Notes: generated from the sequence alone by a model not told the origin. Shown: positions 1 to 9,374, counted from the first letter of the stretch. The stretch: DNA of 64,000 nt from Platanthera guangdongensis (GCA_039583875.1 CM077147.1:160288821-160352820), one strand, 5' to 3'. Numbers and translations: made by a program.

Positions 1-153
1 TTCGGGAGGCCCCTGATCAGCGCCTTCTGCTGCGTCCCCTCATCTTTCCATCAGTGCCTGAAGTTCAACGCTGAGGGGGTGCAGGTCAGGGTTAGGGGAG
101 ACCCAAAGGTGGCGCGGGAGTGCTACGTCACCGCGGTGAACACCATCTCTTAG
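1..153 (+). CDS. gag-protease polyprotein, last 50 codons
   Basis: Frame 1 is open from base 1 to a TAG at 151-153. The start, FGRPLIS, resembles the LGRP/L block that closes the aspartic protease domain in plant Ty3/gypsy elements, and the end (RGDPKVARECYV) matches the usual tail of this ORF in Tat elements. The retropepsin catalytic Asp would lie upstream of the window. The stop is followed after 18 bases, in the same frame, by the ATG of the pol ORF, so gag-pro and pol are separated by a stop codon and not by a frameshift. Confidence 0.75.
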   Translation, partial: FGRPLISAFCCVPSSFHQCLKFNAEGVQVRVRGDPKVARECYVTAVNTIS

Positions 154-171
154 CAGGAAGGAGCCGAGGAG

Positions 172-3100
172 ATGGGGCGGAGGATGGAGGAGGACGAGCA
201 GGAAGCCGGGGAGGAGGAGCTGGGGATGAAGGACTGCGCAGAGAAGGCGGAAGGGGGAGATCTGGAGGAAGTGGCCGAAGTAAGGGCCGTAGGAGGGGAG
301 ATGGAGGTAGAGGTCCCCGTTCCGGAGGAAGGGGACGCCGAAGGATGGGGGGAACGATCCAGGCTGGAGGCGGCGGAAGAAGTGGTGGAGCTGGAGGTGC
401 TCACCCGGGGAGGAAGGATGGAGAAGGTTCGCGTCAGCGGAGGGCTGACCCCGGAAGACCAGGGCCGGATGCTGGAGTGCATCCAGAAGAACGTGGACAT
501 CTTCGCCTGGAACGCCGCGGAGATGCCGGGGGTTGACGCGGATGTGGCCTGCCACCGCCTCAACTTGGACCCGGGGACACGCCCCGTCCAGCAGAAAAAG
601 AGATCCACGGCAGACAAGCTGACAGAACCCATCAGGGAGGAGGTGGCGAAGCTTCTCAAAGCTGGCTTCGTGTCCGAAATTCAGTACCCCGGCTGGGTCT
701 CCAACGTTGTGATGGTCAAAAAAGGAGACGGCCGCTGGCGGTTGTGTATCGATTTTTCCCTTCTTAATAAAGCTTGTCCTAAGGACTGTTACCCTTTGCC
801 TCGGATCGACGCGCTGGTTGATTCCGCCGTCGGCTTTTCTGTAATGAGTTTTTTAGATGCCTTTTCAGGTTACCATCAGATCAGGATGCACCCCCCGGAC
901 ATCAAGGATGTCTCATTCATCACAGGGGACGGCTGCTACTGCTACAAGATGATGTCGTTCGGGCTGAAGAACGCTGGGGCCACCTACCAAAAAATGATGG
1001 ACAGGGTCTTCAAGGAACAAAGGGGGAGGAACTTGGAGGTGTACGTGGACGACCTCATGATCAAGAGCCGGGACGTGGACTCCCACCTCCGGGACCTGGA
1101 GGAGACGTTCGCCACCCTGTGCAGATACAAAATGCGGCTGAATCCCCTTAAGTGTGTCTTTGGGGCAAGTCGGGGGAAGTTCCTGGGGCATCTCCTCACC
1201 CCCGCGGGGGTCGAGCCGAATCCGGACAAGGTCAAGGCCATCTTGGAGCTGGGGTCCCCGCGGAATGCAAAGGAGGTCCAACGGTTGACAGGGAAGCTAG
1301 CAGGTCTGAGTCGCTTCCTTTCTCGGTCAGGGGAGAAGTGCTCCCCTTTCTTCAAAACGCTGAGGGGATTCCAGAGGTTTGAATGGACCAAGGAATGTGA
1401 TGAGGCGTTCCAGGCCCTCAAGGCGCAGTTGACACAGGCTCCGCTGCTCCAGGGGCCGAAGGAGGGTGAGGATTTGTTCTTATATCTCGGGGTCGGGGCA
1501 GAGGCCTTGAGCTCCGTCTTAGTACGTGAAGAGGGGAAGAGGCAGCTCCCCATTTATTATGTCAGCCGGGTCCTGAGGAAGGCCGAGCTCCGATATCCAA
1601 TCTTGGAGAAACTCGCGTTCGCACTAATCGTCTCAGCTCGGAGGCTACGGCCTTACTTCCAGGCGCACTCGATCCGAGTGGTGACCGACCATCCTCTCCG
1701 CAACATCTTCGAGGGGGTGGAGCACTCAGGCCGGCTGGCCAAGTGGTCGGTGGAGCTAAGCGAGTTCGATGTCTCCTTCGTTCCGCGGCTCTCGATCAAA
1801 GCTCAGGCGATGGCCGACTTCCTGGCCGACTACGTGGTAGAAGTAGCAGAGGAGGAGCTCACTTGCCCGACTCCTTGGAAGGTGAGGGTGGATGGAGCCT
1901 CAGGAAGGCATTCTCTCGGGATAGGAGTGGTTCTGGAGAGCCCTCAAGGGACTCAGATTGAGCAGACGGTGGTGGTGCATTTCCCCATTACCAACAACCA
2001 GGCCGAGTACGAAGCAGTGATAGCGGGGCTGCGCCTGGCCAGAGAGCTGGGGGTGCTGGATGTGGAGGTCCTAACCGACTCCATGGTGGTGGCTTCCCAG
2101 ATCAACGGGGAGTTCGAAGCAAGGGAGCCCACTTTGCAATTATACTTGGCCAAGGCGAAGGGGGTCATAGGGACCTTCCAGACCTTCTCCATCCGACACG
2201 TGCCAAGGGGAGAGAATGAACAGGCCGACCAACTGGCGAAGCACGGCCCCCGAGTAGGGGGCACCATCACCGACCTGTTCCGCCCCTCCATCGAAGAAGG
2301 AGAGCTCATGGAGATCGATCAGCAGCCTTCGTGGATGGACCCAGTGATAGTTTTCCTCTCCACGGGAGAGTATCCGGAGGGGGTGGACAGGAAGAAGCTA
2401 AGGCACAAGTCAGCTTACTACCTCCTTAAGGACGGGCAGCTGTACCGGAAGACCCTCTCCGGGATGTTGGCTCGCTGCGTAGCCGAGGGTGAGGCGCAGA
2501 GGATCCTGGAGGAAGTCCACTCCGGGGAGTGCGGAAGTCATTCCGGGAGTCGGACCCTGGAAGGAAGGATAGTCAGGCAAGGGTATTTCTGGCCCACCCT
2601 GGGCCGAGACGCCGCGGAATTCGCAAGGAGATGTCATAAGTGCCAGTTGTTTGCCCCCCTCCAGCTACAGCCGGCCCAACAACTCAAGAGTATCACGGCC
2701 CCCTGGCCCTTCGCAATCTGGGGAATGGATTTGGTTGGACCGTTCCCCCAGGCCAGCGGTCAGAGAAGGTTCCTCCTAGTAATGATCGACTACTTCTCAA
2801 AGTTGATGGAGGTGAAGGCGTTGGCCAAGGTGACCTCCCAAGTGATCAGGAACTTCGTCTGGGGGGAGATCATCTGTCGCCACGGGATGCCACAATCCAT
2901 CGTCACCGATAACGGACCCCAGTTCGCCAGTGCCGAGTTCACCAGCTTCTGCGAACAGCTTGGAATCGACCTCAGGTTCGCCTCGGTCCACCACCCCAGG
3001 AGCAACGGGCAGGTGGAGGCGGCGAACAAGATCATCGTCAATCTCCTCAAGAAGAAGGTGGAAAACTTGAGGGGGAGCTGGGTGGAGCAGCTCCCCGCCG

Positions 3101-3582
3101 TTCTGTGGGCCCTTAGAACCACCCCAAACACGGCCACGGGGGAGACCCCCTTCAAGCTCTCCCATGGGTGCGAGGCGGTGCTCCCCGTAGAATTTGAGGT
3201 CCAAACGCCGCGAGTCGGGACGGCCAGGGAGGGCCCAGAGGAATGGCAAGCCGAGAACGGGGAGGGGCTGAGACTCTCCCTTGACATGGTAGAAGAGTTG
3301 AGGGATCTTTCGGCCATCCGACAGGAGGAGGTCAAAAGGAGGATGGCAAAATACTTTGACAAGCATGTCAGGGTCAGGCAGTTCGCAGAAGGGGACCTGG
3401 TGCTGAAGAAGGTGGACGCTGCAGGGAGATCAGCATCCGTAGGGAAACTCAATCCCAGCTGGGAGGGGCCATTCATTGTGAAGGAAGCTTTGAGGTCAGG
3501 GGGCTATCAGCTCCAAAATGTAGAGGGCAAGGCCCTGAGTCTCACCTGGAGTGGAGACGACTTGAAGAGGTTTTTTCCCTAA
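172..3582 (+). CDS. pol: pol polyprotein: reverse transcriptase, dual RNase H, integrase (intact, 1136 aa)
   Basis: This polyprotein copies element RNA to DNA and integrates it. An acidic N-terminus (about 1-90) is followed by reverse transcriptase at about 160-340, with LDAFSGYHQI and the catalytic YVDD at 291-294. A first RNase H (about 430-520, ending TDHPL) has lost its usual leading Asp (LYLGVGAEALSS). A second, archaeal-type RNase H at about 570-700 keeps RVDGASG, NNQAEYEA and LTDS. The integrase has an HHCC finger (about 782-820) and a DD35E core at D853, D913 and E949, with spacings of 59 and 35 residues. There is no internal stop or frameshift. The start was taken at the first ATG after the gag-pro TAG in the same frame; readthrough of that TAG would fuse the two ORFs. 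A dead first RNase H with a live second one is typical of Tat elements. Confidence 0.95.
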   Translation: MGRRMEEDEQEAGEEELGMKDCAEKAEGGDLEEVAEVRAVGGEMEVEVPVPEEGDAEGWGERSRLEAAEEVVELEVLTRGGRMEKVRVSGGLTPEDQGRMLECIQKNVDIFAWNAAEMPGVDADVACHRLNLDPGTRPVQQKKRSTADKLTEPIREEVAKLLKAGFVSEIQYPGWVSNVVMVKKGDGRWRLCIDFSLLNKACPKDCYPLPRIDALVDSAVGFSVMSFLDAFSGYHQIRMHPPDIKDVSFITGDGCYCYKMMSFGLKNAGATYQKMMDRVFKEQRGRNLEVYVDDLMIKSRDVDSHLRDLEETFATLCRYKMRLNPLKCVFGASRGKFLGHLLTPAGVEPNPDKVKAILELGSPRNAKEVQRLTGKLAGLSRFLSRSGEKCSPFFKTLRGFQRFEWTKECDEAFQALKAQLTQAPLLQGPKEGEDLFLYLGVGAEALSSVLVREEGKRQLPIYYVSRVLRKAELRYPILEKLAFALIVSARRLRPYFQAHSIRVVTDHPLRNIFEGVEHSGRLAKWSVELSEFDVSFVPRLSIKAQAMADFLADYVVEVAEEELTCPTPWKVRVDGASGRHSLGIGVVLESPQGTQIEQTVVVHFPITNNQAEYEAVIAGLRLARELGVLDVEVLTDSMVVASQINGEFEAREPTLQLYLAKAKGVIGTFQTFSIRHVPRGENEQADQLAKHGPRVGGTITDLFRPSIEEGELMEIDQQPSWMDPVIVFLSTGEYPEGVDRKKLRHKSAYYLLKDGQLYRKTLSGMLARCVAEGEAQRILEEVHSGECGSHSGSRTLEGRIVRQGYFWPTLGRDAAEFARRCHKCQLFAPLQLQPAQQLKSITAPWPFAIWGMDLVGPFPQASGQRRFLLVMIDYFSKLMEVKALAKVTSQVIRNFVWGEIICRHGMPQSIVTDNGPQFASAEFTSFCEQLGIDLRFASVHHPRSNGQVEAANKIIVNLLKKKVENLRGSWVEQLPAVLWALRTTPNTATGETPFKLSHGCEAVLPVEFEVQTPRVGTAREGPEEWQAENGEGLRLSLDMVEELRDLSAIRQEEVKRRMAKYFDKHVRVRQFAEGDLVLKKVDAAGRSASVGKLNPSWEGPFIVKEALRSGGYQLQNVEGKALSLTWSGDDLKRFFP

Positions 3583-3689
3583 GCTCCTGTAAGCGACGCG
3601 ATTTGTTATAATGAAGTCTTTCTTCTCTCCCCCCCCCCCCCCCAGGATTGTCATGTCTAGCTTGCTCAGAAAATTGGAATGTGTTTGGA

Positions 3690-4481
3690 CCCCGAGAAGA
3701 TCCCGCTGCCAGGCTCCCACCTAGCTGGCAGGGCCGGAAGTCACCCCTAGCCTCGAGAAGATCCCGCTGCCAGGCTTCCACCTAGCTGGCAGGACCGGAT
3801 GTCACTCGATGGAATGAGTTAGGACCCCGAGAAGATCCCGCTGCCAGGCTTCCACCTAGCTGGCAGGGCCGGAAGTCACTCGATGGAATGTGTTTGGACC
3901 CCGAGAAGATCCCGCTGCCAGGCTCCCACCTAGCTGGCAGGGCCGGAAGTCACTCGGTGTCATCCCTAGCCTCGAGAAGATCCCGCTGCCAGGCTTCCAC
4001 CTAGCTGGCAGGGCCGGAAGTCACTCGATGGAATGAGTTAGGACCCCGAGAAGATCCCGCTGCCAGGCTTCCACCTAGCTGGCAGGGCCGGAAGTCACTC
4101 GATGGAATGTGTTTGGACCCCGAGAAGATCCCGCTGCCAGGCTCCCACCTAGCTGGCAGGGCCGGAAGTCACTCGGTGTCATCCCTAGCCTCGAGAAGAT
4201 CCCGCTGCCAGGCTTCCACCTAGCTGGCAGGGCCGGAAGTCACTCGATGGAATGAGTTAGGACCCCGAGAAGATCCCGCTGCCAGGCTCCCACCTAGCTG
4301 GCAGGGCCGGAAGTCACTCGGTGTCATCCCTAGTCTCGAGAAGATCCCGCTGCCAGGCTCCCACCTAGCTGGCAGGGCCGGAAGTCACTCGATGGAATGG
4401 CTCAGTAGGCGATAACCTGCAACCCAGAACAAATCACGTTGCCGGACTCCCACCTAGCCGGTGAGGCCGGGAATTGCTCGA
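3690..4481 (+). repeat. Tandem array of 71/74-bp hairpin units in the retrotransposon spacer
   Basis: Ten near-identical units share the core GAAGATCCCGCTGCCAGG, at 3696, 3757, 3831, 3905, 3976, 4050, 4124, 4195, 4269 and 4340. Spacings are 61, then 74, 74, 71, 74, 74, 71, 74, 71, giving a 219-bp higher-order period over several units. Each unit carries CTGCCAG, a 12-nt loop and CTGGCAG, a perfect 7-bp hairpin. A diverged eleventh unit at about 4427-4481 has different arms but still pairs. Spacer tandem repeats are known in Tat/Grande-type elements; the role of the hairpin is not known to me. Confidence 0.93.
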
Positions 4482-4630
4482 AAGGCATGAGCAGCAGGTC
4501 GGAATCACAAGAGTTAGTCAGAAAAAAGGGAGAAAGGGCCTAGAATAGCCCCACCCTCAAGCCCCAGGAAAGGCGACCGAGTAAACGCAAAGGCCTGGGC
4601 GAGAGCCCGCAGGGAATTAGGCATACGGCC

Positions 4631-4708
4631 GAGGGACGAGCCGGCTCGCCTCGCTCGAGGGACGAACCGGCTCGCCTCGCTCGGCGGACGGGCAGCCGCC
4701 TCGTCCGA
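4631..4708 (+). repeat. Short GC-rich tandem repeat, 26-bp unit, about 2-3 copies
   Basis: Two copies of a 26-bp unit (GAGGGACGAGCCGGCTCGCC, then TCGCTC) lie at 4631-4656 and 4657-4682 with one base difference. A decayed third copy follows. The unit contains the palindrome GAGCCGGCTC. Confidence 0.75.
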
Positions 4709-4927
4709 GCCGGGCCGCAGGGGCAGGTCGCGCCATCCGGCAATAACGGCGTTGGAAAAATAAGGCGGGCGAAGAGGGCATTCATAAAAGGAACAATAGC
4801 TAAAAAATACGAAGTATAAGCATAACTCGCGCGTACATCTCAGAACAGATTGATATACATGATAATGTTCATCTAAAAGAATAAATTACGAGAGTCTGGG
4901 GAAACGCGAGATCAGGGTTGAGAAATC

Positions 4928-6844
4928 CTAAATGGGCTGGAAGCCTTTGTCGCCAGGCTCCGGCACGGGGAGAAACAGCGCCGGCACCACGTCTTCCGCC
5001 GAGAGTCCCGCTGCCTCGCTCGTAAGCAGATCCGCGCGCCGCAGCGTTTGCATCGTGTATTTCGCTGCGCTGGCCGCGTTCTTTTGCATTAGCACTTCCA
5101 GGTCGTAGTCGGAGAGGTGCTCGCGCGACAGACCCTGCTGTCTGGAGGAGGGACAGCGGCGGCGGCCTCCAGCTCGCGTACCCGCGCCTCCAACGCCGCC
5201 TTCTCTTGGCCAAGGGTGGCGATCTCGGCACCCATCCGGCTCGCCGTCGCCGCGTCCTGGGGAAAGGAATAAGAATAATCGTGATCTGTGCCCGCGAAAA
5301 GGGGAAATGGTAATTCAGGTTGAGCACGTACCACACCGCCCAGGTACTGCGCGAGGGTCTCCTCGGCAGCGTCGGCTCGCCCCCTGTGAAGGTCCGCGTC
5401 CGCCTGAGCGAGCTTTCGGGCCACTTCCTTCTCATCCGCCATCTTTTGGATGGACGCGGCGTTCCGCTCCACCTGGGTGCAGCGCCTCCCCACCATGTGA
5501 GCCAGCTCCAGACCGCGCAGCTGGGCCCGCGCGCTCTCATGAATCAGCACTCGCGTCTCCTCCTTGTCATAAATGGCGGCGTCTTCGCGCGAGTACAGGC
5601 CAAAGGAGAAGTTGTACGCCTCCCCGCCGATGGTATCCTGCTCCATCCAGCTCGGCAGCAGGGTCGAGATCATCGCGCGGTTCGACTCCTTATCCCACGC
5701 CAGGAGCGGGACGCCGAGCTCGTCCCGGTACCTCTCGCCGTAGCCGAAGTTACGATGCCCTCTCGGCACCGGCTCCGCAGCAGCTTGAGACCCGCCCGGC
5801 GACGCGGAGGTACCCGCCGCCCTGGCCGGGGAGTCGCTGGTCGAAGCAACCAGCGGGGGCGAGGGGCCCTCAGTCGGCAGGACCGTGGGGGCCTTGCCCT
5901 TTCTTTGGCTCGCGGTGAGTTGTTGATCCACGGTCTTCGCCACCTTCGGCGGAGGGGCTGGCTGTCCGCCACCCGGCCGCTTCTTGGCCGGGACCGATGG
6001 GATGTCGCGCTGGGCGGCATCCGCAGCCTGCGCACGGGCGAGAACCCCGGGGGGGGGATGCGGGCGCTCTCGTAAGGAGGGTGAAGAGGGATGTCGCGCT
6101 CGCCTGACAGAAGGAAGGGGTGAAAAAGGAAGAAAGGGAATAAGGTATAACAGCGGCGAGTGACAAACCTCCCCCCGGCGGGACAACGGCGAGGTCATCA
6201 AGATGGCGGCGCAGGAACGCAACCTCAAAATTCTTCCCAGCGAAGAACGCGCACATGTCAGCTTCGTGGCCGCCTAGGCTGGGGGGCCGGTAGCTCGCCT
6301 CGCTAAGTTGCACCGGCGAGAAGGGGACGTTGCCGAAGTCCCCTTTGACGAACAGGAATCTCTTGAGCCAATTGTGACTCTTGTTGACTGTCTCCCGCAC
6401 CTTGAGGTGGGCGCTGGAGAAGTAGGCCGTCCCGTCTCGATTCGCCAGGAAGGAGAACAGCTTCCGGAACACGGCGAGGCTGAACTCCACTCGCTCCTCT
6501 CGCAGGAAGCAGGCGAACCCCACCATGACGGCGATGGAGTTCAGGGTCATCTGGCCCAGGACAACCCCGAAGTACTTCAGCACCTGTCGCACCTCGGGCC
6601 AGAGGGGAAGTCGCAGGCCCACCTCAAAGTGAGCGAGAGGGATGGCGAGCTCGTCCCTAGACAAGTCGTTGATCTTCTCCCCATCCCCGGGCCGCCTCGC
6701 AGAAAAGCCCGGCGGAACGTGGTCGCCAAGGGCATCCAGGTACTCGCGCTCAGAGAGGACGGCGCGAGGAAAATCGTGCTCGGAGAAGGTCCAAGCGCAC
6801 TTGCTTCGGCCGTCCACGTCGCCGCCGCCTCCGCCCATTCCCAT
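4928..6844 (-). pseudogene. Antisense gene B: 'putative gypsy-type transposon' protein (PF04195-like), frameshifted
   Basis: Read on the - strand from an ATG at 6844. About 225 codons encode the globular domain found in many plant Tat elements (EVGLRLPLWPEV, QMTLNSIAVMVGF, FANRDG-type blocks). A GT-AG intron is likely at 6168-6104 (AG|GTTTGT to CTGTCAG|GC). The protein then continues as a proline-rich linker, a block containing WDKESNRAMIS, and a coiled coil (about 5170-5420). The natural C-terminus (LSREHLSDYDLEVLMQKN, ending FQPI) stops at TAG 4930-4928. Joining these parts needs a frame change at the run of nine C's on the coding strand near 6050-6058 and another near 5140-5150. A second intron near 5331-5261 is possible. 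A TATA box lies 115 bases upstream. Function is unknown; the family occurs inside retrotransposons. Confidence 0.75.
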
Positions 6845-6958
6845 CGAGTCGCCGCCGAACGCGCGAAGAATAGACAGAAGGCGAACACAGACGGTACTCC
6901 GCGGGGAATGGGAAGCAGGAGGGTTCGGATTCGGTGAAGAATAAGGGCCTGCAAGGCC

Positions 6959-6966
6959 TATTTATA
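6959..6966 (-). promoter_or_regulatory. TATA box of antisense gene B
   Basis: The - strand reads CCCTATAAATAGGCC, a canonical plant TATA box, 115 bases upstream of the ATG at 6844. The same octamer, TATAAATA, occurs before antisense gene A and in the LTR. Confidence 0.6.
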
Positions 6967-7407
6967 GGGAAAGAGAAAGGGCGGGAAACTTCCCGCCGAA
7001 AGATGGGGTGCGGACAGCAAAAATCAGTCCGACGGTTCGACTTCCCGCGCGCGACCGCACCTCAAAGGTCGATCCGGCGCGGTTCTCGCCCGGCTGCAAC
7101 CGCGGAAGACCAGTGCGGGCGAGCCTCAACCCGCACCCGCACGCTGTTCCGCGCGAGTCGGGAGAATCCCGTCTGGCGAGCCCCTCGGCTCGCTCTCGCC
7201 CCGATCAGCGCAAAGGGAAGAACGGACCTTTCCCTTAACCCGCCCATAGAAAACAATAAAAACAGCATGATATTCCCAATGAACCTCAGCAGTAATAAGT
7301 TAGGCCCATAGGCGGGCTAAAAGAGTCGCTAGCGATTACGAATACAAGATAACTCCGAAATGACAACAACCCCGCAGTATCCCACAAGCGAGGGGCAGAC
7401 AACTGGG

Positions 7408-8382
7408 TCAGTACTCGACCCACTTCCACCTGTGCCGCCTCTTCGTTCCCGATCGCGGCGGCACGCGAGGATCGTGGTAATCGCGAACCGCCACCAGTTC
7501 CCGCTGAGCCATGCCGACCTGCTCTGTGGCGCTCCTAAGATGTCCCTCGGCCCGCGTTATATGCACGCCCGGCGAGGTGACGTCGTCGTCTTCCGCTTCA
7601 CGCGGAGGGCCCTCCAAGGCCGCGAGCCGGGCCTCAGTCTCGGCCTTGTCTTCATCGACCCTCTTCATGATCTCCTGCAGCAGCAGTGTGTGTTTCTGGA
7701 ACAGCCGCGTCACCTGCCTCTTCATCCCGACCGCATCGGTCGGGTCGCCCAGGTAGTCAGAAACACTGTCCACGTCGGGCGGGGGCGAATACCCTTCGCT
7801 CATCTCGGTTTCAGAGGAGGCCCTTTTATAGCCTGCAAACGGGGCGAGTCAGAAGGAGCGAGCAAGAGACGAAGCCCAACGGTAAATACCAGCTCACCAG
7901 GGGTTGGCACGTCGCCCGCACCGGCGGATAGGCGAGAAGAGCCAGACCGACCCCGAAAGGTTTTCCCCTCGAGGGTCTCGAGGGATTTTCCCAGTCCGTG
8001 GGAAGCCGGCGGGTGGGGGGTCTCCGGAGGTGGGCGGTCCAGACCTGGAGAACTCGCGACCCTCTCAGGCGACGGAGGAGGGGGACGATCCTCTCCCCGG
8101 TTCTCCACCTCCTCACAAGGAATTACCTGCAAAACAGAAAATCAGAGAAACAACGGTAATCCGCGGAAGGCCACGTACCCCAGGGACGACCTCAGCACCC
8201 GCCGCCGAGCTGGAGGCCGGGCAGTCACCCGCCAGAGAACGCCTAACAATCTTTCCCTTCGCCGGCCTGAAGAGAGGGCCGGAAGATCCGCGTACTAGCC
8301 ATGGGGCGACCTCGAGGGCCTCCTCCTGAGTCTGCAGGACCGCTGCTGCCAGGCGAGCTCGCACCTCTTCGCTAACCGGCAT
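7408..8382 (-). CDS. Antisense gene A: spliced 285-aa protein of unknown function
   Basis: Three exons can be joined in one frame on the - strand. Exon 1 is 8382-8179 (68 codons, ending VVPG), exon 2 is 8126-7898 and exon 3 is 7832-7408. Intron 1 (8178-8127) has GGG|GTACGT and a T-rich tract before TTTTGCAG. Intron 2 (7897-7833) has CCTG|GTGAGC and GTTTGCAG. The spliced coding length is 858 bases with no internal stop. Intron 1 is only 52 bases, short for a plant. The C-terminal part is rich in charged residues and probably coiled (TRLFQKHTLLLQEIMKRVDE, EARLAALEG) and ends in a basic tail. I recognise no domain. Without splicing, exon 2 runs to a TGA that overlaps the next ATG (ATGA at 7803-7800), which explains why unspliced reading gives separate ORFs. 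Confidence 0.65.
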
Positions 8383-8451
8383 CGAGAAACAAAAGTCTGC
8401 TCAGAGAAAATAAAGGGATCTGGGGAGCCTCCTACAGGGGTCAACGGTATG

Positions 8452-8459
8452 TATTTATA
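8452..8459 (-). promoter_or_regulatory. TATA box of antisense gene A
   Basis: The - strand reads GGCTATAAATACATAC, 70 bases upstream of the ATG at 8382. The octamer is identical to those at 6959-6966 and 9096-9103. Confidence 0.6.
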
Positions 8460-8893
8460 GCCGGACAGTGGGGGCCACCAAAAGATTCCCTGCCAGCTCA
8501 GCACAGTGCTCGCCGAACACGCGGGTTGGATGATTCTTTTCGAGCTTGATTCAAGCTCAAAAAGAGCGGGGATCGTGTACAACCCCGTGTCCGGCGAGCG
8601 GGCCCCGCCGGAGAGGTTGAGCAGAGCGGCAGAAGGGCTGGCCCGCTCCCGCCCATTTCAGGCGAGCGAGCCGGCAGGCGACCGAGCGGGTCGCGCAAGG
8701 AATCCTTGGCCAAAGCAGATAAGCCCGACGACCCGTGATTGGCGAGTCGATCAAGGTCGCGACGATCGCCTGCCAACCCGCACGCGACCTGGCTGCCGGT
8801 CCGCCCGGCAGAAGACGGACAGCTCGCCCATATCGTCTCGCGCTCGCCCAGGGAGGATAGACGAGCCGCGAGGCCAGGCCGCGCCCGCCTCCT

Positions 8894-8903
8894 GCGGGGG
8901 AAC
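8894..8903 (+). other. Polypurine tract of the Tat element
   Basis: GCGGGGGAAC directly precedes the TG that starts the 3' LTR. This is the plus-strand primer site. Confidence 0.85.
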
Positions 8904-9374
8904 TGTAGGCGAGCTGACCCCCAGGGGTGCGAATAGCTACTCAGAACAGCGGAGCCCCGCTGTTGGCAGACCAGGTTTGGACTGCGCATAGCTGTTCAGA
9001 AAAGCGGAGCTTGGCTGTTGGCAGACCCAGCCAGGGGCCTTTAGGTATTTCCAGGACAGTCCTCTTGGTTATTGGCAGTTCAGATTCTGAAAATCTATAA
9101 ATAAGACCCAAGGGGTACCTCAGAGGGGACGCTTTTGAGTACCTCCTTGCTCCCATTTTCAAGTGTTCTCTGAGGGTACCTTAGCTCGGCTCTTGGTTAA
9201 GGAGGGGAAGCGCTCAGAGATCTTCCGGGTTTGTGGTGGGACCTCCCTGCCGAGCCCTTGGGTCTGTTCTTTCTTGTCTCTTCCATTGTTTTTCTTGCAG
9301 GAGTAAAGTAGGCGCGAGACCACCCCTTCCCCAAGGGTCGAACTCCACGAGAGGCCGGATTTCCGGTTTCAACA
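8904..9374 (+). repeat. 3' LTR of the Tat element (471 bp)
   Basis: It begins TGTAGGCGAG after the polypurine tract and ends TTTCAACA, where dynamin-like coding sequence resumes. A TATA box, TATAAATA, lies at 9096-9103. A partial internal duplication (about 8934-8973 and 8988-9028, both ending GCTGTTGGCAGACC) is present. The partner 5' LTR is outside the window, so the age cannot be estimated. Confidence 0.9.

Larger units (their letters stand above)
1..9374 (+). mobile_element. Ty3/gypsy LTR retrotransposon, Tat lineage (3' portion; 5' end outside window)
   Basis: The order seen is protease C-terminus, pol (reverse transcriptase, RNase H, second RNase H, integrase), a tandem-repeat spacer, two antisense genes, a polypurine tract and the 3' LTR. 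Two RNase H domains plus a long 3' spacer with antisense genes are hallmarks of the plant Tat lineage. The 5' LTR, PBS and gag lie before base 1, so the target duplication cannot be read. The right edge falls inside a dynamin-like pseudogene. The pol gene is unbroken, which suggests recent activity, but one antisense gene is frameshifted. Spacer bases 3583-3690, 4482-4630, 4709-4927 and 6970-7407 contain no gene I recognise. A run of 15 C lies at 3629-3643. Confidence 0.95.

Noticed and set aside
151..162. TMV-type leaky stop context after gag-pro
   Set aside because: Only CAG of the CARYYA consensus is present; kept as an open question and not called.
3629..3655. Poly-C tract as polypurine tract or splice acceptor of a subgenomic RNA
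   Set aside because: The true polypurine tract is at 8894. The tract resembles a splice acceptor (pyrimidines then CAG), but no downstream sense ORF would be served.
3690..4400. CRISPR-like look of a regular repeat array
   Set aside because: Units are contiguous 71/74-bp tandem repeats with no unique spacers, inside a plant retrotransposon.
5307..6075. 203- and 251-aa ORFs on the + strand
   Set aside because: They lie opposite antisense gene B, whose family match is clear on the - strand.
6308..6937. 209-aa + strand ORF
   Set aside because: Mirror of the PF04195-like exon on the - strand.
7360..8329. 312- and 141-aa + strand ORFs
   Set aside because: Opposite antisense gene A, for which splice sites, phase and a TATA box agree.
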